Shown here: in pieces, positions 11,112 through 24,202 of the stretch | Layout: every line of letters begins with the position of its first letter | Position numbering within the stretch: position 1 is the stretch's first letter | Assembly: GCA_009760855.2 (NCBI GenBank) | Contig: WPIO01000020.1 | Location: 5,775,501-5,839,500 of the forward strand | Length of the DNA stretch: 64,000 bases | Direction of reading: 5' to 3' | Source: Cristatella mucedo | Lineage: Eukaryota; Bryozoa; Phylactolaemata; Cristatellidae | Translations under genes and position numbers: made by a program | Notes under the pieces: model-generated | Seen by the model: the letters and a program-made list of their open reading frames with translations, nothing else | What the model was told of the DNA's origin: nothing | Database searches by the model: none

Positions 11112-11720
11112 CATGGTTGGAGGCTACTTGCACAGGGTCAGCAGACAAATATGGCTAGTGCCAGCGTATATAGAGTCAGCATGTTCAGCACGCAAAAAAT
11201 GAATCACGGAACTCTTTCAATGTTGTGATTAGTAGATAAGTTTTAGCTTCTTTCGCAATGTCTACAATTCACAGAATGTCGTGACACCAGCTGGAACTGA
11301 TTTCAAGGCTTTTGAACCACATACACTAATGGTGCTGAGTTAAAGGGATTTGAGATTGTACAAGGTTTACTTTACTGATTCGCTTGCTTGACTGGTAGCC
11401 ATTGCAGGTCAGTACGAAGTGATCGAAGTGGCAACTGCGACGCTCACGACATATGCGCCTAGCTTCAATAGTTCACTAATGTGAGTGCCTGAGCGCATAG
11501 CCCTAGTTGACCAGTATGCAGCGACTTACAGAAATTGTTATGCGACAAATACGCCGACCCATTGAGAAATAGTATCAGTTTGCGAGCCTACATTTAAGCA
11601 ATGTAATGCAGCTGAAAGTAGGCAGGCTTACCTGACAGCTTATGCGGTCAACTAATGAAAGGTTATTTTGTAACAGGACACCTAGATCTCGTGCACAAAA
11701 CCTAGTTATTTATATAATCC

Positions 11721-12394
11721 GGGACTACAATTAAGATGGCTCGCTCACTCAGTTACAATAATGTACTCAAACAAAGACATAACTGAGAGTAAGAACAGCA
11801 CGCTGTATCCAATAGCAGCGATTACTCAATCAACAACACGAACTAAAATGTAAGCAAACGGGTCCGATCATTCTCATTATTTGCCACTCTCTAGCAATAG
11901 TTCAACCGTTGGAAATTTCACTGTAGAGCCTGAGGAAAACATAAGCAGGTGCATTTTCAGTGGGCGACCCGGAGCTTACTCCATTACAAAGTGAATCCAG
12001 ACATTAGTCTAGGCTACATCTGCAGGTGGGTATGAAGGCATATTACGTCTCGGGACTAGAATTCCACCCAGCAATATCATATATCTACATTCCGAGTTGG
12101 ACCGACTAGTTATTACATATAGTGTAAAATCACGCTTAAGTACTGTGCTTTTGCACCCGGGCTAGATCTTAAGTTTTCGATCCGGCACCGAGGAGTCTTT
12201 TATTGCCAGCACCTTATAGACTGAGAGTCGGTAGGCTTTCTCTTACAATATATAAGGTAGGCTGCCAATGCAATGATTTATATCACTGTAACATTTACCA
12301 TGGACATTTTAGGATCTTGGTAGGTACGAATGGGGACGAAGCTCGTTTCGTCTGCAATAGATTTCCTTTGATAGGGTGACCACAGGAGGGTGAT

Positions 12395-12468
<74 letters not shown>

Positions 12469-14577
12469 AGAGAGAGATAGAGAGACAGACAGTGAAAGAG
12501 AGACCCAGAGAGACAGAGGGGGACAGTGAGAACTATCACGCAGCAAACACTTTGGTGTGTTTGTCTTTGGCCGTCTACAAATTCATTTGTGTGAATGTGT
12601 GACCATGACGATAAGAATATAATAGCGATAGGTTAAGTGTCGCCGTCAGTGCATTGTCGGTAGAACTCTCGGATGCTTCAGACGCCCATCAAAGACTGAT
12701 GTGCAGCGAAGCAGCTTATCCATTACATATTGAACCCTTGAAATGAAACTTTTGTTTATCCGAAAAGACTTATTTTTCCGCAATAGCTTCAAACTCAAAC
12801 CTGCCTAAGATACACCATTTTCTCAGTTCCTTACTGCTCTCTGGCCTGAGCAGGCACTCGTTTACGCAGGAATAGAAAATTGCCTAATGTGCTCTTACAC
12901 TCAGCTTTAGGATGCTCCTCTCCTAGTCGCAGGCTCACCTAACTGAAATTCTTACTCTTAGGATGTCTGTTTGCACCTTAGGATTCGTATCCCTTAGCTG
13001 TCCTTCTATGAGCATCAAATCCGGCTCATAACATCAAATAATCTTGACCTTTGATAATTTTCTTTGCTTATTTTATAGCTCAGTGAAATATACGCTACAA
13101 GGAGCTGCAGGATTCCAGCGGTCTCGAGGATGGTAATCACAATGCTCTCAATCGCAGTGATTTCACGATAACCCGACTACATTATTTAAATGTACGCAAA
13201 GCATCATCGGTAGTCACTAATTCCTAATTCAAATAAAGTAGGAAACGCGGATAGGCTCTGCTGGATGAAATACGCTCCGGCTTTTACGGCGAGAATTTTA
13301 CGTCTTATAAGGGAGATGAATATCGTTTTGGCTCTTGGCTTTAGCGTAACAGAACGACGCTAACAATTCACTAGCAAAACCTTGGGTTGAAGCACTTCAG
13401 TTGACAATTATATATTGCTTACTGAACGCGTGGTTAAGGTCTCTTAGGTCTTTTCGCCATATCAGTAACGAGGCTGCTATTTAGGCTGACCTACACTTCT
13501 ACTTTTTACCCATGGACGCGTTAAATTGCACCGAAATAATGAACAATGAGCTTGGATGATGGCTGGGAGCCGAGTATCTTCAATGAAATTGCACCGAGAA
13601 GAAGCGGCAATTGCAAAATTTTAGCTCCACAAACTATTTTGCACGGAATGAGATTACACAATACCTATAATACCTTGCCACTAAATGAGGCGTCAGCCTG
13701 ACTTCCTGTATTAAATTAATTCTCTCCCGCTGCTTGAAGATTAGAGTTGAGCGTGAGCTGCTTTAAGCTTACAAGTAAAAAACAATTGTCGAATGAATTG
13801 GTGGGAATTCGATTGTTCTATTAGGCCATAGGGACCCAAAGCTCTTCGCAATTTTGCGCGTACTTTCTTTCCGTTAGCGCTGCTTTCTCGCTCTTTAACT
13901 CTAGGCCGCAACTGTTGGTTAGATTTCGAGCATCAAATCCATACGTGTGTTGCAGCCCCGGCAGTTAGCAGCACTAAAGGGAGCAAAACAGACTTGAAAG
14001 CGTGCAACTCGCATGGATCATTCTTGCTCAGATTTTGAGGTCTCGTTTGTGCAGCTCTGATGTATTTTGAGCGGAAGAGCTCTCTCGAGTGGGGCAGCAT
14101 TTGAGTGCGTGATAAAGGAATTACGCTGGAAGTGGCATCAGCTTGTTACCGTCGAAGACATTTACACGCATGCTATCAAGTAGTCGCGGATGTCTCTGGC
14201 GACTTCATTAATTAACTATGCGTTTGTAAAGAACTTGGAACGCCTTTTCTATTTTTAAGGGAATTCAATTACCAGTTTTTCATTTATTGCAAGGATAATG
14301 CGCAGCCTTAGTAGGAATCGATTCAGGTGCTGACCTTGGTCTGAATTTTTGCAACGACTACTTTAGCTTATCGGAAATTATTTAGCAACTTACACGGCTT
14401 TGCAGTGCTGCTAGTCAGTTGCCAACTGAGCCTCGTGAAAATTGCAAGCTAAGCATGTCTGCACGTAAGCAATCTTTATAAAAAAAAAGGTGGATCCGCA
14501 TAGCATTGACGATTACAAAGAAAGAGTCTTTTGCTTTCTCTTCCCTGTAATGCGAATTGTCGACCCGAATATAAAAT
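11721..14577. other. No recognisable gene; one (GA)n tract
   Basis: I see no gene-like frame or repeat match here except the purine tract at 12401-12500. Longer frames over that tract are simple-repeat translations. Confidence 0.5.
12401..12500. repeat. (GA)n microsatellite
   Basis: About 60 bases of pure GA are followed by imperfect GAAA/GACA variants. Confidence 0.97.
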
Positions 14578-14895
14578 GCTAGTCGGTCTTCACCGCCGGC
14601 GTCGAGCTTTCACTTATTCCCATCGGCGCAACGGTCGCTACTCATAATCACCACACTTATTGCAGCTATTACCTGTTGCTAGCACCAATTTTAAATGCTG
14701 GAATAAAACTCTGTGTTAAACTCGTTCTTTTCAAAAGCTAGTCAGTCTTCGCCACCGGCTTCGAGTGTTCACCTATTGCTATTGGCGCATTGGTCACTAC
14801 TCATAATAGCAGGATTTATCAGAACTGTTACCTGTTACTAGCGCCAAATGCTGATACTAGAGTAAACCTCTGCGTTAAACTCGTTTATTTCAAAA
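14578..14895. repeat. Two-unit tandem repeat, 159 bp period
   Basis: 14578-14736 and 14737-14895 are adjacent direct copies starting GCTAGTC and ending TTCAAAA. They are clearly alignable along the whole length but diverged. No ORF is conserved between them. The origin is unknown. Confidence 0.85.
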
Positions 14896-15804
14896 GCAAA
14901 AGCAATAACTGGTTTAGCTTCATGCTTTTTAGATTCTGCAGCTTGGATGATATTTCAGGAATTAAGACTCAAGTTACAAAATTATTCAATTCTGCTTGTA
15001 CGCTACTGCAGTTTATTCTTTTTCTTCAAGTTTCATAAGTGCTGCTACATTTGTTCACGGTGGCTATAGAGTCATTACTATTAGATTAGGTAATTTACGT
15101 AGCAATATTTATGCCACCGATATCTTAAAAATGAGTAAATGAGACCATGATGTGCAAGCTCAGCCGAACTTAAACTTCAATGCTTGCATTCATCCGTAAA
15201 CTATTTACTGGGTTGCACAGATGCAGAAATTTCAGTGCATAATAGTGTATGGAAAATTAGGATGTTTTATACCCCAAGAAATTCTGCTAATATGTACCTA
15301 AATGCTCTAAAGTTCATTAAATTGAGCACTGGTGGCTGGGTCAAATTAAATATTAGGATAAAAATACAGTTGGGAAGGTGTTACCACAAGCTACTTTCAA
15401 GTTAGCTTTTCTTCATTGGACTGCATTAAAACTTTCGATCCCAATTATGACATGCTGTTTTTGCAAATACTCTCTATACGCTGAAATGTTCAACACATTT
15501 TAAAAGTCTCATTTCAAAATTTACTTTCAGTTCAATAAAGACAGTCACACACTAATTTTTTACCAGCGTGATGCATCTACTGAGTGAATTCATTCGACGA
15601 TCAGCTGCCATGGTAGCATTAGTGTTTTGCACCCCACACTAGGTGTGCCTTTATCTCTGTTTTATAAAATCTCATTTTGAACTTGCATTTCAGAAATTGA
15701 TCTGTCCTATTTAGAGGTGATTTTAAATTAGCTTCAATAACTGATCTCACGCTTTCAGCCCGACATTTTGTGCACTGTGTGGTTCCTGTTCTCTTTAGAC
15801 TAAT
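14896..15804. other. No recognisable gene
   Basis: Only short AT-rich frames are present, and nothing matches other parts of the window. Confidence 0.5.
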
Positions 15805-16500
15805 GCGCATGGCTTAAGTCAGACTAAGGAAGACACACTCGATCACATTTTCTCCTGCAACTACATGCCGTCGTCATAAAGGATTACCAAATTTTGCACA
15901 TCTGACTAAATGCAGATTGCATTCAGTCTACAGTGCGTGCCCCCTCATCTCAAGTTATCCGTGAATGGCAAAACCTCAAGACCCTTGAAATCGATGCTAT
16001 CCGTGCACATATATCTTTTTCGCCACTGCTGCTACAAAAGGACACTAGCTGACATAATGGACGTCTTCACCTGTCACTATGCCAATCGTTCGCCCTTCTA
16101 AAAAACTCATTTGGTTTACCACAGGCGTTAAAGTAGCTAGGTCTACCAAGTACAAGCTTGAAAAAGCATACAAATGATCAGGATTGAATGTCCATTGACA
16201 GGCATACCAGGAATTGTGTATTACCAACCTATCTTAGCAAAATCCAAGCCGATTTCAAATAAAAACCGTTCTGAATCAGATTTATTATCAAAAGACAGTA
16301 ATGACTATAATATGGCGTGTCCTTAACTGCTCCCAGATTAGCTCCTCACCTTGTAACCTCATTTTAAACTAGCTCATCACTTCTCAAGATTCTTTATCGA
16401 CGAGATAGACAATAAATATGTCACGAGCCTTAAGTCGTGTCCCAGAACTTTTCATGAAGGCTGTAGTCAGGCTATTACTAAGTCAGCTGCTAAATTTAGC
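15805..16500 (+). mobile_element. Old LINE-A relic (endonuclease-RT linker)
   Basis: This matches 25145-26110 of the better copy. Shared blocks include the CACACTCGA...ATTTTCTC segment, 'CAAGACCCTTGA', 'AAGCTTGAAAAAGCATACAAA' and the block encoding KAVVR. Many stops and indels leave no usable frame. It is truncated at both ends and has no 3' tail. Confidence 0.75.
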
Positions 16501-19500
16501 TTTTTTGGGAACAGTTGCAATAGTAATTTTAACAGCAATCTCTCAGCTTAAGACTGTGAACACATAGGTGTTCCTGGTTATCAATAAAAATAAAAGCTAC
16601 AGGAAAGGAATTGGTTTGGAATTTTGTATGAAATGATGCCTGGCTGTGCCAAACTCAAACGAAAAGGCCGCTTAAGTAAACAATGAGACATACAACTGCT
16701 TGACGGAACCATATATGGTTCTTGCTGATTAAAGAGCAACAGCAGTTCCGTGAGAATCAGAGGAATACAAATGTGTTGCCAAATTTGCTTGAGGGTGCCA
16801 GATAGGGAACGCCACTCGAGCAATAATATATCTCAAGACCACAAGTCTACCTCAATTAATCAAACAATTCCTAAAGATCCAATGCAACTGAGGTCTGGAA
16901 AACTTTAAATTGAAGGTTTGCATAACCGTAACTGTAACGTGGAGCTTTTGCATAATTGCTCGTTCCTGTTGCAGGCTGCTGTCGTCCTTGAATTTCTTTT
17001 GAAGTTCATTTGATGCTTCCAAACAATAGTCATACTCAGGCACCAATCATGCAATTCATTCAGTTTTATCGGTAGCATATCGACGAAGTAATTTGAGTGG
17101 TCAGACATATCTGTTGTCTGCATTCTCTTTGTTATGACGTTAGCACTCTTTCACCCACACGCGTGCTTTCTTGCGAACAGGCTGCTCTTTTCTCACGTTA
17201 CCAAAACTTATCGCAACTGTAACCACGTGCTTGTACTGATTAAAGAAGTTAAAGATTAGTTATACTTCAGGTGTCTGGATCATAAAAGAAAGATCCTAAA
17301 GCAAGAGAATAACTATGAGTTAAAAAGGATATAATTTAGAATTTAAATAATTAATAAGGCAGAGCCGCCACAGCAGTATCACATTTAAAACGCACACAAT
17401 GAGTATTTGTGTCATTAGCTTTTAAGCCAATGAAGCTTAGAACCCTACTAAATCTATAATTATACCTAATCATGTGTAATGTAATACATTGACTTGCCGA
17501 GAATAAATCTCTTACCTATAGTAATATCCCAGAGGAGATTAGTCGTTTGCTCAACGTGAGAGTTTAGATCTGGAAGCCAGCTACAGAAATTCTTGAGACG
17601 TTCGTTTAGCCTTTTCTCATAGGTTTAGCATATGCAGTAGTCAAATTATTGCTCACTGACCACTGCGATGTACTGAAGGTGATTGCCTCATTGGCGCTTA
17701 CTCGATCACTCTACCAATTAAAGTTCCACGAAAAAACATATTCGAAGCACTTAACCACATGTATGTATTAGCCATGCACCCACATAAACCACTAACCAAT
17801 CGCAAAAATATTCTTACCTGCTCCTATCATCACACCCATTAAAATAGTTAGTCCGCAATTAAAGACCGGTTGCTGGCTAGAGTCCTACTGTCTATTCCTA
17901 GCACTAGGTTTAGAGAAATAAAAAATCGCGATGTAAAATAACTACCTGTCTCTTTCATTTATTTTATAAGTGGTGATGCTAATTGTTCAGGAATATTGCG
18001 ATGATTCCATGAAGCCAGACTAACAGCTTATGCTGTATTTCAAACTTAGAATCGCCGAAAGTTTTTGGTCATGCCTAATATCTGCTATTCATTATCAGTA
18101 AACATTATAGGAAATGTCACTGATATTTCTGGCTGCTAACAGATTTCATCCGGGCGCCCAGGACCATGATGTCAAAATTTTGAGCATGGAGTCACCTGCA
18201 AGCTCTCTGCAATACCCAGATGCTAAACCATAAAACATTCCATGAAACTATAATAATACTAATAATATATATATATATATATTATATGTAATTCTTTTCA
18301 TCAGAACAATAATGGTAATATTCTTAAGTCTAGGAAGCGAACTGAACGATGGTGTAATCAAAGACATAGCGATGAAAGTCAAGCTTTATCCTATACCACA
18401 CCATGAAAAGCATAACTTATCAGGCCCTTTATCAAAGGTTAGCTCGAATCTAGCAAAAAAATATTCACCACTAGCGTGACAGTAATCTGTTTGACTTGTG
18501 CTGCTTGAATTTAGCACCAGCTTCTAGTAACTTGGTTTTATTAGTGGTGTTTGCCATCGCATTAGACCTTTGGGTAGCATGACTCACCCATGGTTAGATG
18601 CGAATGAAGCCAATTCGTCAAGACCCATCGGTAGCAGCTACTCAAAGGCGCTTAAGTTCAACGTTTGAAAAATTACCCGTAGCATACTAATAAATACTGA
18701 TTTTCAAGTGTCTCTTTCTAGCGCATGAAGACTTACTTCATTCTTGTTTGCCGCATAGCAATCCAAAGCTCTTATCTTCTAAAGCCAATGCGGCTTTCAT
18801 CCAATATGATCTCCGTGTGTGTGGATTGATCTTGAGATCAGATGGTGGGCTACAGGTTATTTGTTCTTTTTCACCACCACCTTCAACTAATGCACAAGCT
18901 AACAGTATAGCTCGCGAAACTCTAATAAACTGAAAAACCACTTTGTTCCTATTGAAGATGTAACCGATGTCTGAAATCTCATGTCTCAAAACAGTACAAA
19001 TACCATCAAAGGCACTGGAATGTGTATTACATATGCACTCAAGATTCAATATTAGGTCGTAGGTAAACAAAAGAGGAAACGTCAAAATCTCAATCCTATT
19101 CAGCTATGTTTCAACAGATTTCGAAGCTAATCATTTTTCAGGGTCAGTACTTCAGCTAACGAATGCGGGTTTCATCAGAAAAGCCGACAAAGGTTTGGTC
19201 TTTCTGAAATTTTACCATGATTTCTCAGATGCAGTTCAAATAAGTTACTCTGAAGTGCTACTTAAGCGAGTGTTGTTACGCCCGGATACCACTGCAATGA
19301 TGTTATCTTATCTGAAAATTTCAGCAATGATTTCTACGCCTGGAAACTCTCTTCGGCGTGCCCTTAAATTAACTGTACAACCTGTTACTATTCAGCTTCA
19401 TTTCACAAGTACTACTTAACCGCTTGCAGATGTAATCACCGGACAAATTTTAAGCATCAATTTTACTTAGAAAAAAAGATTATTTGTATTGGTCGCTACG

Positions 19501-20933
19501 GTCTCCTTCATATGTCTGGTGCTCCAAGATCTTCATGCGAAGCGTATAAACACTTACAGCCTCGCTTTGCAAGACTTTTTACTGACGTCAAATTAAGGCT
19601 TTCGTTTTTCTTGGTCCTATCACTTTGTTGTCGTCGTTCCATTTTGCCGTCATCGGTCGCCTCAAAACTCCACGTAGGGGCCGGCGGAGCACGTTAAGAC
19701 GTCTATTTTATTGCCCTTAAATTGAGATTTTAAGGGTGTAACTGAAAAGTAGTTGGCCAACTAAGGTTCAACGATCTACCCACTTTTTTTGGACCCATGT
19801 TGTGATAGACCAAGCCACAGGCACTAATAAGACAAGATCTGGAAGAGCAAAGATAGTGCTTCGCCCATTCAATAACATGCAACGACTAACAAACGGCATC
19901 GTTCTCGTAATCTAGGTATGATCTATTAAGACGGTTTCCTGAAAGGCAACCGACAGCAACGAGTTCGCTGGATATTTAATTTGCCCATTTTATTTAGGAG
20001 CCGGAAAATATTACTAGGTAACCGCGATGACAAATAATAGCTAAATAAAGGATGTCTAGTGCATTTAATAAATATATTTGCTTTTATATTTTTACGCAGC
20101 GATCCGATTAATTTCCATGATTTTCTTCATGGTTGCTTTATCATTCTCACTTATGTGCTACATGATGTGATTGAGTCACTAGCTGAAGTTTTTATAGAAC
20201 ATAGATAGATCTATAGTTCTTTAAAGGCAACATGCAAACGAGTCATTGCTATTCTTATCGTAAAGAAAAGCACTGGTGCTAAAAAACCCACAAGTTGTGC
20301 GGCTGAGCTAGATATTTCCTCAGAGATATGCAGAATAAAGGAAAACATGTCAGCACATGTAATCACTTTCATTTTTTTAAGCATGCAGAATCCTTTTCTA
20401 ATCTTCCCCTACACTGATGTCTTCCTAAACATGAATACTAGCGTGTACCTGAATATTGCCAAGGGTCAGTCTGTATGCACGGGTCTGCCTCATAATTCAA
20501 GCTCATTTGACAAGTATGATTCACAAGTGTGAAGGTAATCCTGCTACCTTGCTGTCAAAGCTGCACAGTTTATACTTGTTTAAATTGTTTCATCCTCGTA
20601 GGCTCACGTAAGCTTACTATGCTGGTTGGAAGTATATGGCTGCTCTAATAAAAGTGACAACACCAATCTTGCAGCGATTTTATAGTTGCAGCTCGTTATT
20701 TAACTGAGAAAAAATATGCCGTTTGGTCGCTTCAAATTAGACGAATTAATCAAAAACGCTGACCGAACTACTGTTAACGAACTGCTAGGCTCGTCGAGCA
20801 TAGTTAGGCTGCTCCTACTAAGGATCAATGATGCCTTGAATGACGAGCCACAGCAAGACTCCTGTCGTTTTTAAAGCATCAATTGTTGTTCAATATACAT
20901 GTTTTAGTGACATCTGAACCTGGAAGGCAACAC
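16501..20933. other. No recognisable gene
   Basis: This 4.4 kb stretch has only short frames (up to 115 codons, 18738-19085 minus) without motifs. A short TA tract lies at 18262-18290. Weak internal similarity near 19200-19270 and 19300-19420 is not strong enough to call. Confidence 0.45.
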
Positions 20934-21890
20934 ATTTTCTTAAGCTAAACGATGATAAAACTAGCTTATTAGTTATGGGCAAACCCAGTACGATTTATAA
21001 ATTGGAACGGCTGACGTTCAAAATTGGCTCTGCCAGAAAATCACCTTTTGAATCAGCTCTAAATCTAGGCTTCATGTTCCAAAGTGATCTCTCGTCAGAC
21101 GACCGAATCGGCTCTACAATAAAGTCTGCCTACTTTCAGATACATAGCATTTCTAAATTTTAGGCTTATTTAGATAAGGATGCCACATCTAAGTTACTCC
21201 TTGCATTTGTGAAAAACTGTCTTGACTTCTGTAACTCACTGCTTGCTGGCCTACCAGCATGTGCAATCTGGTAATCACAGCTGGTGCAAAACTCCCCAGC
21301 TAGGTTTGTCTGTCATCAGCGTTGCAGTTTCCATTTTTTCGCTGACCTGTACTGGCTCCCAGCCAAGCAGCGGATCAACTTTAAGGTTTTGTTGCTCACT
21401 TTTAGGTCACTTTATTCTTAGGCTCCCACCTATCTCTCAGATCTACTCCCCCACCATGCCAAGCATCGTACTAACTGCTTTTCGGAATCCAGTCGTTTCT
21501 CAATGTCTCATACAAAAACCAAATCCTGTAGACATTTCCCATTTAGTTCATACGCTCTCAAAGCCCGGAACTCACTCCCGACTTTAGTCACAACATCACC
21601 TGACTCGACCACTTTTGTAAAGAACTTAAACCTTATTCTAGACAGCATTTAGTGGGTCCTTGTTATTCGTCCTTCATGTGCTTATGTGTGCTGACACTCT
21701 GCATGCTGCCACTAACCGCACTTGGATGCTGACCCTGTGCATTTTAACCTTAACCATGTTATTCACGTTGTTTATCAACCACGATATTACTCATTATTCA
21801 ACCGTGTTTCCTTTTGCAGCAAATGTAAAGCGTCTAGAAAGAGATTTATGTCTATAAGGGTGCTTTATAAAGTGCATTATTATTAATATT
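20934..21890 (+). mobile_element. LINE-A, 5'-truncated, decayed
   Basis: It begins at the reverse transcriptase motif D region (LNDDKTSLLVMGKPS) and passes the ALNLGFMFQSD block and the C-terminal thumb into the 3' UTR and an ATT-type tail (21877-21890). Frames are broken by several indels. One hairpin arm (AAAGCGTCT) has a substitution. It is older than the copies at 1731 and 25083. Confidence 0.88.
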
Positions 21891-22067
21891 TTGTTATTCT
21901 TGTGGAATATTTATGAGTAGGCTTCATGTGAATTAGTTTACTGCGGAGAATATATGTCCATCTTTTTACCTTATGCAATATCCGTCGTGATGCATATATT
22001 GCACGCTCATTTATCTTTAATTTTACAGCAGAGTCTATTTTTTACACGTTTTTTAATATTTCCAATA

Positions 22068-22312
22068 CCGGCCCTGTTGTAGTGGACGATGTTTATCACA
22101 TATTCGCACCAGGCCGAGGGTATTTAGAAAGGTAATTGAACTACCCAGCAGGCTCCTCTGGAAATATGTATACCTCTGCTATCAGGACAGCGAGATCAGT
22201 GGAACTGCCCATTCTCAAAATGACTGCTCTCCAGAAATTAAGCATCGTGAAAGTTTGTGCTACATGGGAAAAACGATCCGTAATGTGAGTGCTTACATGC
22301 CTGAGGTCAGCT
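22068..22312 (+). pseudogene. Relic of the receptor-like gene family
   Basis: Translated pieces match residues about 235-310 of the 3690-5093 protein. VVVDDVYHIFAPG compares with IVVKDVHYVFAPD. SGNMYTSAI compares with EGNNYTISI. After a frameshift, HRESLCYMGKTIRN compares with RCERLCYKHKCFRN. The membrane span and tail are not present. It lies just downstream of the LINE-A copy ending at 21890. Only the cysteine-rich juxtamembrane part survives. Confidence 0.6.
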
Positions 22313-22566
22313 TAGCAGATCATTCTGCAATGTAATTGTGGAACTGTATCAAGTTTATTCGGTCAAGTTTTCTCGCCTTCATTGCAATATAATATTACAA
22401 GTAATAATTTTAGTCTATACAGCTCTAAACAAACTATAGAGAGTAAAGTAGCTGGAAGTCAGCTATAGTCGTAGGCTCATTTGTGGCAAATGTAGAGTCT
22501 TTGCTGGTAGCCGTAATGTAAGTGCTTACATGCCTGGATAAGCTGAGCAAATCATTCTAAATTTTA
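22276..22566. repeat. Short direct repeat (about 58 bp, twice)
   Basis: 22276-22335 and 22509-22566 share CCGTAATGT(G/A)AGTGCTTACATGCCTG followed by an AGCTTAGCA/AGCTGAGCA and ATCATTCT block. The first copy overlaps the 3' end of the receptor-like relic, so part of the relic was duplicated about 230 bases away. Confidence 0.7.
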
Positions 22567-23610
22567 CGAACGTGGAAGAAATGCTCTTAGCTAAAAACCT
22601 ATCCTTTTTGCAGGTGTGACCTGCTATAGCGCAAGAACACGGAAAACGTTCTTGCAGTTCAATTCTTGCATTGCTTACACAAAATTTGATGTATTAGGCA
22701 AACAAGAACTGTATTTGGCAATTTCATCCTGCTTATTTTTAATCAAATCTTGCTTCAATTGAAAGTAGTTGTTGGATACCACAAACAATTAGTTCAGTCT
22801 TATTTACAGTGCATATATATTACACTTACCTATGGACCCGCTTTTTGGACACCTAAACTGTACTACTGACTCTAAAAAAGTATGGCGATACATACGTTCA
22901 CGGGTTGTCTTCTGCATGGTGGTGTAAGTGAACGAAAATAATAAGCCCTCTGCAAGTTAAAATTAAGATATTAATGCTGACAAGCTATTAAAGGGGTAGC
23001 CACCAGTAGCTCGACTTGTGGGCTTGTGCTGACAACTAATTGGACTGAAGCTGATCTCTTCAGATGCATGTCCAGAATTTCCGTTTTGAACTTTTCATTA
23101 TAGCCGTGAATCATTACTTAATCCATTTGATATGCAGTAATTCAACTTTAAAATATCCCTGCATGCTTTAAACGGTGAAAACATTCCTAGCTTTCTCCAA
23201 CTTTATAGAGTTCAGACAAGTATTGCCAGAATACACTCGATTCACCCAGTATCGCTGCATGTGCACTCGTCGGCCTCACAACGAGCACCCAGTAACTGAC
23301 TTACAGCCAATACACACCTATTTATAAACGTCTCGGGCATCCTTGGTCTAGAACCGTTCTAAGACCTTCTCTTGGAGAATTACTTACTTACGAAGAACTG
23401 TTCCACACTAATTTAATATAGTTGTTACTTGCTGAGGTTAAATAAATGGTTAACTTATTAAATGGTAATATTTGCTTAAGAGCTCATCAGCTGAATTCTT
23501 CCTTCTTATGAGAATTTCAACCATCAAAATGGCCAGTGAGGTTGAGAAATATATACATACACAGACGCACGTACACATGAGCAAACAAAAACGAACACAG
23601 ATATATGTGT

Positions 23611-23652
<42 letters not shown>

Positions 23653-24202
23653 GTGTTCATGGGCTACTTGTGAAATGCTTCAATTGATGCCGCCACACCA
23701 AAATTGACGAAGCTAATAATAATCATAAGCTGATATTAGACGGTCAATAATAAGAGCCGAAAACTGATATCCTCTGGGCTAGTTATACAAGCTGATCTCC
23801 GGAATAAATAGAGTCAAAACTTGGTTATAAATATCAGGTTGTAAATAGTCAGGGCATTAATTTTTTTTTTTTTTACCAAGGGTAATCAAACATTGCCATG
23901 CAGCCGTACTTTATTCAATCTGAATTCTTACTAGTTCTTTCCATACGTGTTTAGTCGGGAGAAATTTCCGCTGAGCGATGCTGCCAAAATTACTTCTGCT
24001 TTTTTATTTAAGATAAAGTACAAAATATTGGAATTTCTATTGATTTGCTATTCCAGTACACTTTCTCGCTAATCTGCAATGGTCTCAAATCTTATCTGCC
24101 CTTCTGTTCAGCAAGGGCATCTAATTCCTTCTCTCTTTGGATGACTCGCTCGATATCAAGGAATAAATATTTCCTTTAATATCTTCAACTTGGCTTGTAG
24201 AT
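22567..24202. other. No recognisable gene; (TG)n and T-rich tracts
   Basis: A TG microsatellite lies at 23605-23655 and a T homopolymer at 23861-23874. No supported ORF or repeat match was seen. Confidence 0.5.

Larger units (their letters stand above)
10785..11720 (-). mobile_element. Old LINE-A relic split by a SINE-2 insertion
   Basis: On the minus strand, 11111-11720 matches the LINE-A reverse transcriptase C-terminus and UTR. Compare 11385-11450 with 42950-43020 (the same 'ttgactggtagcca' block and the block encoding RRSCHIT). The LINE's 3' terminal part, with remnants of the hairpin and AAT tail, lies on the other side at 10785-10902. SINE-2 and its microsatellite (10911-11110) sit between the two pieces, so they entered the LINE after it inserted. 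The coding frames are destroyed. Confidence 0.75.

Noticed and set aside
18738-19085. 115-codon minus-strand frame
   Set aside because: No motifs and no second copy. The length is not unusual for AT-rich non-coding DNA.
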